From positions 178-52,972 of the forward strand of contig NZ_KB889877.1 of NCBI RefSeq assembly GCF_000372805.1: 52,795 bases of DNA, in the 5' to 3' direction. This DNA comes from Marinobacter gelidimuriae (GTDB lineage Bacteria; Pseudomonadota; Gammaproteobacteria; Pseudomonadales; Oleiphilaceae). Position 1 is the first letter of the stretch. Each line of letters starts with the position of its first letter. The position numbers and the translations under genes are program-made. Positions 1 to 8,805 of the stretch are shown here, one piece after another. The notes under the pieces are model-generated. The model had not been told where the DNA came from. It was given only the letters and a program-made list of their open reading frames with translations, and searched no databases.

Positions 1-1
1 C

Positions 2-280
2 GTGAAAGCCTGGCTGGAGAAGCATCCTCGTTTTAAGCTTCATTTTACACCCACCAGCGCCTCGTGGTTGAACGCTGTCGAAGGTTGGTTTGGCCAACTG
101 GAGCGACGAGCGCTATACCGGGGTATTTTTACCAGCGTCGACGAACTCAAGAAGGCCATTCGTCGATACATCAAGGTCCATAACGAGAAGCTGGCAAAGC
201 CATTCCGTTGGCATAAAAGTGCGGAATCCATTATGACATCGGTAACGCGAGCAAAACTCAGCGCCATTGATAATAAATAA
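2..280 (+). mobile_element. IS630-family transposase, C-terminal part
   Basis: This is the last ~92 residues of a DDE transposase; the gene begins before the window. The segment ASWLNAVEGWFGQLERR matches the IS630 region around the third catalytic acidic residue (the Glu of NAVE), followed by the usual short helical tail ending soon after a YIKVHNE motif. The stop is at 278-280. The element appears to end near 302-304: the sequence read inward from the right end starts GTGTCCCGACTGGTTAATTAG-like, and a TA dinucleotide (303-304), the target of IS630/Tc1-type elements, sits exactly at the junction with an interrupted reading frame. The left end is outside the window, so intactness cannot be judged. 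Confidence 0.85.
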
Positions 281-302
281 GCTAATTAACCAGTCGGGAC
301 AC

Positions 303-347
303 TAGGGCTCCGATCGCACCCGTCACAACGGCGACGCGATTTGGCAT
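303..347 (-). pseudogene. Short-chain dehydrogenase 5' fragment cut by the IS
   Basis: Reading leftward from 347 there is an ATG preceded by a good ribosome site (TGGAGA, 6-7 bases upstream), and the first 15 codons give MPNRVAVVTGAIGAL. This is the first strand and glycine-rich NAD(P) loop (TGxxxG) of a short-chain dehydrogenase/reductase such as FabG or acetoacetyl-CoA reductase (PhaB). The frame then runs into the IS630 end at a TA dinucleotide. The rest of the gene should lie on the other side of the element, outside the window. The divergent neighbour is a MaoC-type hydratase, so the pair may have served (R)-3-hydroxyacyl-CoA metabolism. The family call rests on 15 residues only. Confidence 0.6.
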
Positions 348-597
348 ATAATTCTCCATTGGGGTTTATTTCATATTCCGTTAATTCAGCCCGGCAATAG
401 TTTGTGTGTCTGCCGGTTGGTATTTTAGTCGTCTGTTTCAACGATGAAAATCAGGTTACATTTGTAGTGTAGCAGGGCGATATGAAAGCGCTGTTGGGCT
501 TTAGTTGAACACCTGTTTTGTTGGTGGAACGCTTTACGTGTGTGTTTGCGCCGGTGTGCGGTTGCCCCGGATTTTGCTGACCAAAAAAGAGATCACG

Positions 598-1029
598 ATG
601 GACGAGTTACACGGTTATTATCTGGAAGATTTGGAAGTAGGCATGACAGCCAGCGTGACCAAAATCATCACCGACGCAGACGTTGTGCAGTTTGCCGAGT
701 TAAGCGGCGATAACAACCCGGTTCACCTGAACGACGATTACGCCAAAACCACTCCGTTCAAAGCCCGCGTTGTTCACGGTATGTTCAGCGCAGCGCTGAT
801 CTCTGCGGTGCTTGGCACGAGGTTACCGGGGCCGGGTGCGATCTATATTGATCAGCAGTTGCGCTTTAAGGCCCCAGTGTTCATTGGTGACACCGTTGTG
901 GCGAGCGCGGAAGTAGAGGAAGTTGATCTGAGACGGCGCCGGGTCAAGCTGAAAACCGTGTGCACGGTCGATGGCAAAGTGGTTGCCGAGGGTTACGCCA
1001 CCAATAGGGTCGATAACCGCCCGGTATGA
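598..1029 (+). CDS. MaoC-like (R)-specific enoyl-CoA hydratase
   Basis: A 143-residue single hot-dog-fold protein of the MaoC/PhaJ family, which hydrates trans-2-enoyl-CoA to (R)-3-hydroxyacyl-CoA. The hydratase motif is clear around residues 31-56: FAELSGDNNPVHLNDDYA supplies the catalytic Asp and His, and FKARVVHGMFSAALIS follows. The ATG at 598 was chosen because AAAGAGAT lies just upstream and homologues start near the YYLEDLEVGM segment; an upstream in-frame extension to 505 has no such support. It stands alone, divergent from an IS-interrupted dehydrogenase and convergent with lpxH. PhaJ-like function (feeding polyhydroxyalkanoate or lipid metabolism) is an inference from family membership. 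Confidence 0.85.
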   Translation: MDELHGYYLEDLEVGMTASVTKIITDADVVQFAELSGDNNPVHLNDDYAKTTPFKARVVHGMFSAALISAVLGTRLPGPGAIYIDQQLRFKAPVFIGDTVVASAEVEEVDLRRRRVKLKTVCTVDGKVVAEGYATNRVDNRPV

Positions 1030-1030
1030 T

Positions 1031-1756
1031 TTAAAGCGCCTGTTTGTTCAGCCGCAGCGGCTGGTCCGCTGCGGCTTCCAACCACCAAACGTGGCTGCCC
1101 CAATCCCCCAGCACAATCTGTTCAGCCGGCTGATTATTCACTTGCAACGCATGCCGGGCCGGGCGATGGGTGTGGCCGTGAATCAGCTGCGGCACGTTAT
1201 GCTGTTCCATCACCCGCACCACTTCTTCTGGCGTCACATCCATAATGGCTTGGGTCTTGCCCTTGTTCTTGGCCATGCTCAGTTCGCGCAGTTGGCGAGC
1301 CATCAGCTGGCGGTCTTTCAGTGGGCGAGCCAGCAGCATTTGCTGGGTTTTCGGGTTGCGCATGTTGGCGCGGAATTTCTGATATTCCACATCGGCGGTG
1401 CACAGGCTGTCGCCGTGCATCAGCAGGGTGGGGGTGCCGTACAGATCAATCACGGTCGGGTCGTCCAACAGGGTTGCCCCAATACGCTGGCAATAATCCT
1501 GGCCCAGCAAAAAGTCCCGGTTGCCGTGCATCACATACACAGCGGTGCCGCCGTCGCTGACCTGCTTCAATGCTGCAGCAATCTGTTCCTGCAAGGGCGT
1601 GTGCTCATCGTCGCCAATCCAGGCTTCAAAGAAATCGCCCAGAATGTACAGTGTGTGAGCACTCACCGCGCGATCTTGTAAAAAGGTAAGAAACGCCCGG
1701 GTAATGTCCGGGCGTGACTCTTCCAAATGCAGATCGGAAATGAACAGCGTGGTCAC
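1031..1756 (-). CDS. lpxH: UDP-2,3-diacylglucosamine diphosphatase LpxH
   Basis: A 241-residue calcineurin-like phosphoesterase that hydrolyses UDP-2,3-diacylglucosamine to lipid X and UMP, the fourth step of lipid A synthesis, at the inner face of the cytoplasmic membrane. Metal-binding motifs appear in order: SDLHLEE near the N-terminus, [24 protein letters not shown] and HGHTHRP near the C-terminus. Length matches E. coli LpxH (240). It begins with GTG, and this GTG overlaps the TGA of ppiB (GTGA, 1753-1756), so the two are translationally coupled, the ppiB-lpxH order seen in many gammaproteobacteria. The stop lies one base beyond the end of the convergent MaoC gene. Confidence 0.95.
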   Translation of the reverse strand: MTTLFISDLHLEESRPDITRAFLTFLQDRAVSAHTLYILGDFFEAWIGDDEHTPLQEQIAAALKQVSDGGTAVYVMHGNRDFLLGQDYCQRIGATLLDDPTVIDLYGTPTLLMHGDSLCTADVEYQKFRANMRNPKTQQMLLARPLKDRQLMARQLRELSMAKNKGKTQAIMDVTPEEVVRVMEQHNVPQLIHGHTHRPARHALQVNNQPAEQIVLGDWGSHVWWLEAAADQPLRLNKQAL

Positions 1757-2262
1757 GCTGCGTCTCCGTCCTCAAGCACTTCCGCTTTTTCGATGATCAC
1801 GTCTTCAGCAGGAACATCCTGGTGGTCGGCTTTCATCGTGGTGCGCACTGCGCGAATTTTGTCGACGATGTCCATGCCTTCAGCCACTTTACCAAAGACG
1901 CAATAGCCCCAGCCTTCCGCGGTTTTGGCGGAATGGTCCAGAAAACCGTTGTTTTCAACGTTGATGAAAAACTGCGCGGTTGCGGAGTGCGGGTCCATGG
2001 TGCGAGCCATGGCAACGGTGCCGGCCATGTTATTCAGGCCGTTATCGGCTTCGCTCTGGATGGGCGCGCGGGTTTTGCGCGGGCTCATGTCCGGCTTGAA
2101 GCCGCCGCCCTGGACCATGAAGTTGCTGATCACCCGGTGAAATATCAGGCCGTCAAAAAAGCCCTCGCGCACATACTGTTCGAAGTTTTTAGCGGTTTCC
2201 GGTGCCTTGTCATAATCCAGTTCCAGCTTGATAGGGCCGTGGTTGGTTGTCAGCAGAATCAT
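1753..2262 (-). CDS. ppiB: Peptidyl-prolyl cis-trans isomerase B (cyclophilin)
   Basis: A 169-residue cytoplasmic cyclophilin that catalyses proline isomerisation during folding. It has no signal peptide, unlike the periplasmic PpiA. Cyclophilin motifs are present: [10 protein letters not shown] with the catalytic Arg, MVQGGGF, and the QFFINVENN segment. The start [16 protein letters not shown] fits the family; an in-frame upstream start at 2301 would add 13 residues without homology. It is the first gene of a two-gene unit with lpxH (4-base overlap) and is divergent from glnS. Confidence 0.95.
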   Translation of the reverse strand: MILLTTNHGPIKLELDYDKAPETAKNFEQYVREGFFDGLIFHRVISNFMVQGGGFKPDMSPRKTRAPIQSEADNGLNNMAGTVAMARTMDPHSATAQFFINVENNGFLDHSAKTAEGWGYCVFGKVAEGMDIVDKIRAVRTTMKADHQDVPAEDVIIEKAEVLEDGDAA

Positions 2263-2412
2263 AGGGTTTTCCTGTTTTGTGAGGGGGAAGGTTGCGCGCA
2301 ATGCGCATCTTGTTCGCCATTGTACGCAAGAGTTTGGCGCGGTGCATGAGTCTGCTGTGCTTTTATGCGTATAATAGCCCGCTCAGATCCACCTCCTTTT
2401 TGCAGAGATTGT

Positions 2413-4083
2413 ATGAGCGCCGAGCCCAAGAAAGCCCATAACTTTATTCAGAGCCTGATTGAAGACGCCGTCGCCAAAGGCGCGCACACAGGCACGGTCG
2501 TGACCCGTTTTCCGCCGGAGCCTAACGGTTACCTGCACGTTGGCCACGCCAAAGCCATTTGCCTGAATTTTGGCATTGCCAATACTTTTGGCGGTGAATG
2601 CAATCTGCGTTTTGACGATACCAACCCGGAAAAAGAAAGCCAGGAATACATCAACGCGATAAAAGCGGATGTGGAATGGCTCGGTTATCAATGGCAAGGA
2701 AAGGTTCACTTTGCCTCGGACTATTTTGATGCCCTGTACAACTTTGCGGAGGAGTTGATTGAGCGCGGCAATGCTTACGTGTGTGCCCTCAGCGCCGACG
2801 AAATGGCGGGCTACCGCGGCAGCCTTAAAGGGCCTGGCCGCAACAGCCCTTATCGCGAACGCGCGGTGGAAGAAAACCTGAAACTGTTCCGCCAGATGCG
2901 CGACGGTGATTTCCAGAACGGCGAAATGGTGCTGCGGGCGAAAATTGATATGGCGTCGCCCAACATCAATATGCGTGACCCGATTCTGTACCGCATCCGC
3001 TACGCCGAACACCACCAGACCGGCAATAAATGGTGCATCTACCCGATGTACGACTATACCCATCCGATTTCAGACGCGCTGGAAGGCATTACCCATTCCC
3101 TGTGTACGCTGGAATTCGAAGACCACCGCCCGCTGTATGACTGGGTGCTGGACAACATCAGCGTACCTTGTCACCCGCGCCAGATTGAATTTGCGCGGCT
3201 GAACCTGAACTACACTATTACCAGCAAACGCAAACTCAAACGTTTAGTGGACGAGCACATCGTTGACGGTTGGGACGACCCGCGCATGCCCACCATTTCA
3301 GGGTTGCGCCGTCGCGGTTACACGCCTGAGTCTTTGCGCACCTTCTGCGACATGATCGGCGTGAACAAAGCGGGCGGCACCGTAGACGTGGGCATGCTGG
3401 AGTTCGCTATTCGCGAAGATTTGAACATCCGTTCGCCCCGCGCTATGTGCGTGATGCGTCCATTGAAGGTCACTCTGACCAACTACCCGGCTGACAAAAC
3501 GGAAACCCTGGTGCTGCCGGTGCATCCGCAAAATCCGGACATGGGCAGTCGCGAAGTGACCTGGAGCCAAACCCTGTTTATTGATCGCGAAGATTTCGCC
3601 CTGGAAGCGCCACGTAAATGGAAGCGACTGGCCCCGGATCAGGCTGTACGCATGCGCGGTGGTTATGTGATGACCTGCCGCGAAATCATCCGCGATGACA
3701 GCGGCGAAATTGTCGAGCTGAAGTGCGAATACGACGAAAACACTCTGGGTGTGAACCCTGAAGGCTACAAGCCCAACGGTGTGCTTCACTGGGTATCTGC
3801 AACGGACAGTGTGGAGTGTGACATCAACGTTTACGACCGCCTGTTCAACGCGGAAACGCCAGACAGCGATAAAGAAGGCGATATGCTGGACCACCTGAAC
3901 CCGCACTCTTTGGTGGTTTTGAAAGGCGCCCGCGCCGAACGCAATCTGGCGTCGCCGGCGAGCGCTCTGCCGTATCAGTTCGAGCGCGAAGGGTATTTTT
4001 TCTTCGACCAGAAGCTGACGGAAAACGCCGGCAAGCCGGTGTTCAATCGCACCGTCACCCTACGCGATTCCTGGGGTAAATAA
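2413..4083 (+). CDS. glnS: Glutaminyl-tRNA synthetase
   Basis: A 556-residue class I synthetase that charges tRNA-Gln with glutamine. The HIGH signature is at residues 34-47 (PPEPNGYLHVGHAK), and the KMSKS-type loop appears as TSKRKL near residues 270-275. The C-terminal anticodon-binding beta-barrels are complete, ending NRTVTLRDSWGK. Length is close to E. coli GlnRS (554). The ATG at 2413 (MSAEPKKAHNFI) matches the family N-terminus; an earlier in-frame start at 2365 lacks support. It is followed by a strong hairpin and then cysS, so the two synthetase genes are neighbours but probably separate units. Confidence 0.97.
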   Translation: MSAEPKKAHNFIQSLIEDAVAKGAHTGTVVTRFPPEPNGYLHVGHAKAICLNFGIANTFGGECNLRFDDTNPEKESQEYINAIKADVEWLGYQWQGKVHFASDYFDALYNFAEELIERGNAYVCALSADEMAGYRGSLKGPGRNSPYRERAVEENLKLFRQMRDGDFQNGEMVLRAKIDMASPNINMRDPILYRIRYAEHHQTGNKWCIYPMYDYTHPISDALEGITHSLCTLEFEDHRPLYDWVLDNISVPCHPRQIEFARLNLNYTITSKRKLKRLVDEHIVDGWDDPRMPTISGLRRRGYTPESLRTFCDMIGVNKAGGTVDVGMLEFAIREDLNIRSPRAMCVMRPLKVTLTNYPADKTETLVLPVHPQNPDMGSREVTWSQTLFIDREDFALEAPRKWKRLAPDQAVRMRGGYVMTCREIIRDDSGEIVELKCEYDENTLGVNPEGYKPNGVLHWVSATDSVECDINVYDRLFNAETPDSDKEGDMLDHLNPHSLVVLKGARAERNLASPASALPYQFEREGYFFFDQKLTENAGKPVFNRTVTLRDSWGK

Positions 4084-4089
4084 TTCACG

Positions 4090-4119
4090 ACGAGCCGGCC
4101 CTTTAAAAGGGCGGCTCGT
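4090..4119 (+). terminator. Hairpin between glnS and cysS
   Basis: The arms ACGAGCCGGCCCTTT and AAAGGGCGGCTCGT pair almost perfectly (one bulged G). There is no strong T-run after it, so it may act as an attenuator or transcript 3'-end stabiliser rather than a full intrinsic terminator. Confidence 0.55.
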
Positions 4120-4160
4120 TGCGTTCAGGCCTGCAATGAAACGGTAAACGAGAGCATTTT

Positions 4161-5561
4161 GTGATCAGAATCTACAACACCCTCAGCCAGAAAAAAGAAG
4201 AGTTCAAACCCATCGAGCCGGGTAAAGTTGGCCTGTACGTGTGCGGCATGACCGTGTACGACTACTGTCATCTGGGCCACGCTCGGATGTTGGTAGCGTT
4301 TGATGTGATCACCCGATATTTGCGCCACAGTGGTTTTGATGTGAACTACGTGCGCAACATTACCGACATAGACGACAAAATTCTGCGCCGCGCCGCTGAA
4401 AACGGCGAGGTGTACACCGACCTGACTGAGCGCATGATTGCCGCCATGCACGAAGACGAAGCCTGTCTGGGTGTGCTGTTGCCTAACGCTGAACCCCGTG
4501 CTACCGCATTCATTAGCGACATGATCGCGATGATTGAAACTCTGATTGCCGGTGGCCACGCCTACGCGGCGGGCAACGGCGACGTGTATTTTTCGGTATC
4601 GTCGTTTGCAGATTACGGCAAACTCAGCAGGAAAAAGCTGGAAGACCTGCTGGCGGGCGCTCGGGTAGACGTAGAACAGGCAAAGCGCAGCCCGGCGGAT
4701 TTTGCCCTGTGGAAAGCGGCAAAGCCTGATGACGTGTTCTGGCCGTCGCCCTGGGGCAATGGTCGCCCGGGTTGGCACATTGAGTGCTCGGCCATGGCCA
4801 ATCACTGCCTGAGTGACACCTTTGATATTCACGGTGGTGGGCCAGACCTGTTGTTCCCCCACCACGAAAACGAAATTGCCCAGTCAGAATGCGCCACGGG
4901 TCACACGTTTGTGAATACCTGGATGCACGCCGGCGCCATTCGGGTGGACAAAGAAAAGATGTCCAAATCACTGGGCAATTTTTTTACCGTTCGCGAGATT
5001 ATGGAAACCTATCCGGCGGAAGTGGTGCGCTACTTTTTAGTGTCCAGCCATTACCGCAGCCAGGTGGATTACTCAGAAGACAATCTGATTGAATCCGGTC
5101 GTAGCCTGACCAAGCTTTACAATGCGCTGCGCGGTGTCACTCCGCTGGCCAGCGATGCGGTGGCGCGGACTGCACACGACACGCTGTTCGCCGAGCGCAT
5201 GGATGACGATTTCAACTGCGCGGGCGCCATGGCGATTTTGCACGCCATCGCCGGCGAAATGAATCAGCAGCGCCGTGACGGTGACGAGCAAGCCGCTGCG
5301 GCCAGCGCTACGGTGCTGGTACGCCTGGGCTCTGTGCTGGGTTTGTTACAGCAAGGCCCGGAGCTGTTTTTCCAGGGTGACAGCGGCAGCGGGCAGGGCG
5401 ATGAGTTGAGTGCCGAGCAAATCGAAACGATGATTCAGGCCCGCGCGGACGCCCGCAAAACCCGCGACTTCGCCGGCGCAGATCAGATTCGTGACGAGCT
5501 GTTAGCGCGGGGAGTTATTCTGGACGATTCCCGCGAGGGTACCAGCTGGCGGCGCGGTTAA
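4161..5561 (+). CDS. cysS: Cysteinyl-tRNA synthetase
   Basis: A 466-residue class I synthetase that charges tRNA-Cys. The catalytic zinc is bound by Cys28 (VCGM), a Cys in GWHIECSAM and the His/Glu of FPHHENEIAQSE. The HIGH motif is HLGH at 37-40 and KMSKS is at 266-270. The C-terminal DALR region and tail (RDELLARGVILDDSREGTSWRR) are complete. Translation appears to start with GTG at 4161: the sequence MIRIYNTLSQKKEEF is the conserved N-terminus and no ATG is nearer. Length is within the usual 460-470. Confidence 0.97.
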   Translation: MIRIYNTLSQKKEEFKPIEPGKVGLYVCGMTVYDYCHLGHARMLVAFDVITRYLRHSGFDVNYVRNITDIDDKILRRAAENGEVYTDLTERMIAAMHEDEACLGVLLPNAEPRATAFISDMIAMIETLIAGGHAYAAGNGDVYFSVSSFADYGKLSRKKLEDLLAGARVDVEQAKRSPADFALWKAAKPDDVFWPSPWGNGRPGWHIECSAMANHCLSDTFDIHGGGPDLLFPHHENEIAQSECATGHTFVNTWMHAGAIRVDKEKMSKSLGNFFTVREIMETYPAEVVRYFLVSSHYRSQVDYSEDNLIESGRSLTKLYNALRGVTPLASDAVARTAHDTLFAERMDDDFNCAGAMAILHAIAGEMNQQRRDGDEQAAAASATVLVRLGSVLGLLQQGPELFFQGDSGSGQGDELSAEQIETMIQARADARKTRDFAGADQIRDELLARGVILDDSREGTSWRRG

Positions 5562-5601
5562 GCCGCTTAAAACGCTGTATAAGCCATAGTTTATTAGGGA
5601 A

Positions 5602-5632
5602 ATACCCCAAGTGAAGGATTTATTTGGGGTAT
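5602..5632. promoter_or_regulatory. Inverted repeat upstream of glcB
   Basis: The repeat ATACCCCAA ... TTGGGGTAT with a ~12-base loop lies ~70 bases upstream of glcB and 40 downstream of cysS. There is no T-run, so it is either the end signal of cysS or an operator for glcB. Coordinates are good to about 2 bases. Confidence 0.4.
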
Positions 5633-5699
5633 GATCCGATACGCGCTATCACGTAGAATATTGCGTTCGGGAATTTCTTAACTTACTGAGGGAAATACG

Positions 5700-7880
5700 A
5701 TGACATCACGCGTACAGCTTGACGGTCTTCAGGTTGCCGGGAATTTATACGACTTCATTAATAATGAAGCGATCCCTGGAACGGGTCTGGATGCAGACAA
5801 ATTCTGGGCAGACTTCGCCAAAATCGTCAACGATCTTGCGCCCCGCAATCGTGAGCTGCTAGCCAAACGCGATTCCTTGCAGGAAAAACTGGACGCCTGG
5901 AACCATAACCACCAGCACCAGACTCCGGATATGCACGTTTATAAAGATTTCTTGAAAGAAATCGGCTATCTGGTCGACGAGCCCGCTAATTTCAGCATTT
6001 CCACTGCTAACGTAGATCCTGAAGTAGCCATCATGGCGGGGCCACAGCTTGTTGTGCCGATCATGAACGCCCGCTTTGCCCTGAACGCAGTCAACAGCCG
6101 TTGGGGCAGTTTGTACGATGCGCTTTACGGCACCGACGCGATTCCTGAAACAGGTGGCGCCGAAAAAACCGCCGGTTACAACCCAAAGCGCGGTGAACGC
6201 GTTATCGAATTTGCCCGTGACCTTCTGGACAGTTCAGCGCCTTTGGCCTCTGGCAGTCACAAAGACGCAGCGCTCTATCACGTTGCCGGTGGCAAGCTGG
6301 TGGTGGACCTGCAAAACGGCGACAGCATCGGTTTGAAAGATGAAACCGGTTTTGTCGGTTACACCGGTTCGGCAGACGCCCCGACAGGCATTCTGCTGGT
6401 TAAAAACGGCATGCACTTTGAAATCCAGATTGACGCTACCCATCCCATCGGCAAAACCGATGGTGCCCACGTTAAAGACGTGTTGATGGAATCGGCGCTG
6501 ACCACCATTATGGATTGTGAAGACTCGGTAGCCGCAGTAGACGCAGACGACAAAGTTCTGGCCTACCGCAACTGGCTGGGACTGATGAATGGCAGTCTGG
6601 AAGAAACCTTTGAAAAAGGTGGTAAGCAGTTAACCCGCAAGATGAACGCGGATCGCGTTTACACCGCCGCCGATGGTAGCGAACTGCAACTGAAGGGCCG
6701 CAGCGTGATGTTCATCCGTAACGTGGGCCACCTGATGACCAACCCGGCGATTCTGCTGGCAGACGGCAGCGAAGTACCGGAAGGCCTGCTGGATGGCGTG
6801 ATGACATCGCTGATGGCCATGCACGACCTGAAAGGCAACAGCCGTTTACAGAACAGCACCCAGGGCTCGGTGTATATTGTTAAGCCGAAGATGCACGGCC
6901 CGGAAGAAGTCGCGTTTACTAACGAGTTTTTCGGCCGGGTAGAAGACGTTCTGGGCCTACCGCGCTTTACCCTGAAAGTGGGCATTATGGATGAAGAGCG
7001 CCGTACCACGGTGAATTTGAAAGCCTGCATTCACGCCGCGAAAGATCGCGTGGCGTTTATTAACACCGGCTTTTTGGACCGCACCGGTGACGAAATTCAC
7101 ACCTCCATGAAGCTCGCACCGTTTATCCGCAAGGGTCAGATGAAGCAGGCCACGTGGATTGGTGCTTACGAACAGTGGAACGTAGACATCGGCCTGGAAG
7201 CCGGGTTTCGCGGTGTCGCGCAAATTGGCAAGGGCATGTGGGCCATGCCGGACTTGATGGCCGATATGCTGGAACAGAAAATTGGCCATCCGAAAGCCGG
7301 TGCCAATACCGCCTGGGTTCCATCACCCACCGCAGCCACCCTGCACGCCACGCATTATCATCAGGTGAATGTGGCGGATATCCAGCAGAAGCTGGAAAGT
7401 CGCGAGCGCGCGAGCCTCGATGATATTCTCACGGTGCCTATCAATCTGAATTCGAAAGACCTGACCGCGGCGGAAATTCAAGAGGAATTGGATAACAACG
7501 CCCAAAGTATTTTGGGCTATGTGGTGCGCTGGATCGACAGCGGCGTAGGTTGCTCTAAAGTGCCCGACATCAATAACGTGGGCCTGATGGAGGACCGCGC
7601 TACCCTGCGGATTTCGTCGCAGTTGCTGGCGAACTGGCTGTATCACGGTATCTGCAACACGCACCAGATTGAAGAGACCATGAAGCGCATGGCACTGATC
7701 GTGGACAAGCAGAACGCCGGTGACGCAACCTATCGCCCAATGGCCGATAACTTTGCCGACAGCATTGCGTTTCAGGCGGCTATGGATTTGGTTCTGAAAG
7801 GCGCCGAGCAGCCTAATGGCTACACAGAACCGTTACTGCACGCATACCGGTTGAAAGCAAAAGCGAAATACGGACAGTAA
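5700..7880 (+). CDS. glcB: Malate synthase G
   Basis: A 726-residue monomeric malate synthase (isoform G) that condenses glyoxylate with acetyl-CoA to malate. It is used with the glyoxylate shunt or for growth on glycolate and two-carbon sources. The length and the segments [37 protein letters not shown] and [14 protein letters not shown] are those of the G isoform and contain the catalytic Arg and metal-binding Glu/Asp regions. The C-terminus ([14 protein letters not shown]) is complete. A GAGGGAAA ribosome site precedes the ATG. It is monocistronic: an inverted repeat lies upstream and a hairpin terminator downstream. Confidence 0.97.
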   Translation: MTSRVQLDGLQVAGNLYDFINNEAIPGTGLDADKFWADFAKIVNDLAPRNRELLAKRDSLQEKLDAWNHNHQHQTPDMHVYKDFLKEIGYLVDEPANFSISTANVDPEVAIMAGPQLVVPIMNARFALNAVNSRWGSLYDALYGTDAIPETGGAEKTAGYNPKRGERVIEFARDLLDSSAPLASGSHKDAALYHVAGGKLVVDLQNGDSIGLKDETGFVGYTGSADAPTGILLVKNGMHFEIQIDATHPIGKTDGAHVKDVLMESALTTIMDCEDSVAAVDADDKVLAYRNWLGLMNGSLEETFEKGGKQLTRKMNADRVYTAADGSELQLKGRSVMFIRNVGHLMTNPAILLADGSEVPEGLLDGVMTSLMAMHDLKGNSRLQNSTQGSVYIVKPKMHGPEEVAFTNEFFGRVEDVLGLPRFTLKVGIMDEERRTTVNLKACIHAAKDRVAFINTGFLDRTGDEIHTSMKLAPFIRKGQMKQATWIGAYEQWNVDIGLEAGFRGVAQIGKGMWAMPDLMADMLEQKIGHPKAGANTAWVPSPTAATLHATHYHQVNVADIQQKLESRERASLDDILTVPINLNSKDLTAAEIQEELDNNAQSILGYVVRWIDSGVGCSKVPDINNVGLMEDRATLRISSQLLANWLYHGICNTHQIEETMKRMALIVDKQNAGDATYRPMADNFADSIAFQAAMDLVLKGAEQPNGYTEPLLHAYRLKAKAKYGQ

Positions 7881-7891
7881 TTCGCCGTCGA

Positions 7892-7937
7892 TGCAGTTTC
7901 TACCGCTCAGAAGTCTATGTGGTAGAAACTGCATTTT
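7892..7937. terminator. Terminator between glcB and the GntR gene
   Basis: The 13-base arms TGCAGTTTCTACC and GGTAGAAACTGCA match perfectly and are followed by TTTTG on the plus strand. The site lies between convergent genes and could serve both. Confidence 0.8.
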
Positions 7938-7945
7938 GTTTGATT

Positions 7946-8647
7946 TCATTTGGTTATTGAGTTGCGGGCATTTTGAATCGGTTCCCGTGACAAGTCGCTG
8001 TACGCCTTAACCCGTACCGCAAAATCGCCAAAATTCTCGCCCTGAATCAGCACGTGTTGCCGAAGTCTCTCCTCCGCTAGCGCGGCATCCCCCGCATTAA
8101 TTGCTGAATAGATATTGCGATGCTCTTGAATGGAGTCTGTTACGCGACCACGAATTTGAAGCTGCAAGCGACGGTATGGCTTCAAGCGCTGTTTGAGTTG
8201 ACGCGCTTCGGTTGCAAGAAATGCGTTATGACTGGCGTTGTAAATACAATTATGAAAGTGTTCATTTTCGTAATAGTAGTCGTCCGGGTTTGCTCGAATA
8301 GCCGGGTCTTCACAGCGCAGTAACGCCGCCTTCAACACAATCAGCTCATCTTCCGTTATGCGGCGGGCGGCCAACCGTCCGCACATCCCTTCGAACTCCG
8401 CCATCACTTCGAACATTTCGATGAGCTGATCGAAACTCACCTTCGCGATAAAGGTGCCTTTTTTCGGTAATACCACCACCAAGCCACTGGCAGAAAGCTG
8501 CTGAATCGCCTCTCGGATAGGGGTTCTGGACACGCCGAACTGTTTTGAAAGTGCTTCGGGATCCAACTTCTCCCCGGGTAGCAGGCGGCCATTAATGATG
8601 GCGTCTTCCAGGAAATCTTTGAGCTTTTGAGTATTTGGACGCTTCAT
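7946..8647 (-). CDS. GntR-family regulator, FCD domain (malonate locus)
   Basis: A 233-residue FadR-subfamily repressor. The N-terminal winged helix (residues ~5-75) contains LSKQFGVSRTPIREAIQQL and ends with the wing LPKKGTFIAKV. An FCD ligand domain with acidic and His metal/ligand positions (EFEGMCGRLAARR, ENEHFHNCIYNASHN) follows. The ATG at 8647 was chosen over upstream starts because GGAGCAAAG precedes it and the DNA-binding domain begins there. It is divergent from the TRAP/malonyl-CoA operon, the arrangement of MatR in rhizobial matRABC, so it most likely controls that operon with malonate or a related diacid as effector (inference). Confidence 0.88.
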   Translation of the reverse strand: MKRPNTQKLKDFLEDAIINGRLLPGEKLDPEALSKQFGVSRTPIREAIQQLSASGLVVVLPKKGTFIAKVSFDQLIEMFEVMAEFEGMCGRLAARRITEDELIVLKAALLRCEDPAIRANPDDYYYENEHFHNCIYNASHNAFLATEARQLKQRLKPYRRLQLQIRGRVTDSIQEHRNIYSAINAGDAALAEERLRQHVLIQGENFGDFAVRVKAYSDLSREPIQNARNSITK

Positions 8648-8665
8648 GCTGGCTTTGCTCCGGCG

Positions 8666-8756
8666 GTTGTCAACACAGATTTTGCCTCGAGGTTTCTCGC
8701 TGTTTATCACGCCACGTTGACAATAGTACACATAAAAGGTAATGATATATATATCA
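8666..8756. promoter_or_regulatory. Divergent promoter/operator region, GntR gene and dctP
   Basis: A TTGACA at 8717-8722 with a 17-base spacer to TAATGA (8740-8745) is a candidate promoter for dctP. A GTTGTCAAC at 8666-8674 and a GTTGACAAT at 8716-8724 are inverted copies of a TTGTCAA element of the kind FadR-subfamily regulators bind; the second covers the -35. A 14-base perfect AT palindrome lies at 8743-8756, just after the -10. Confidence 0.4.
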
Positions 8757-8805
8757 GCAATGCCTGATGGATATTACAAAAACAAAAGCTTCGGAGAAGA
8801 TCACT

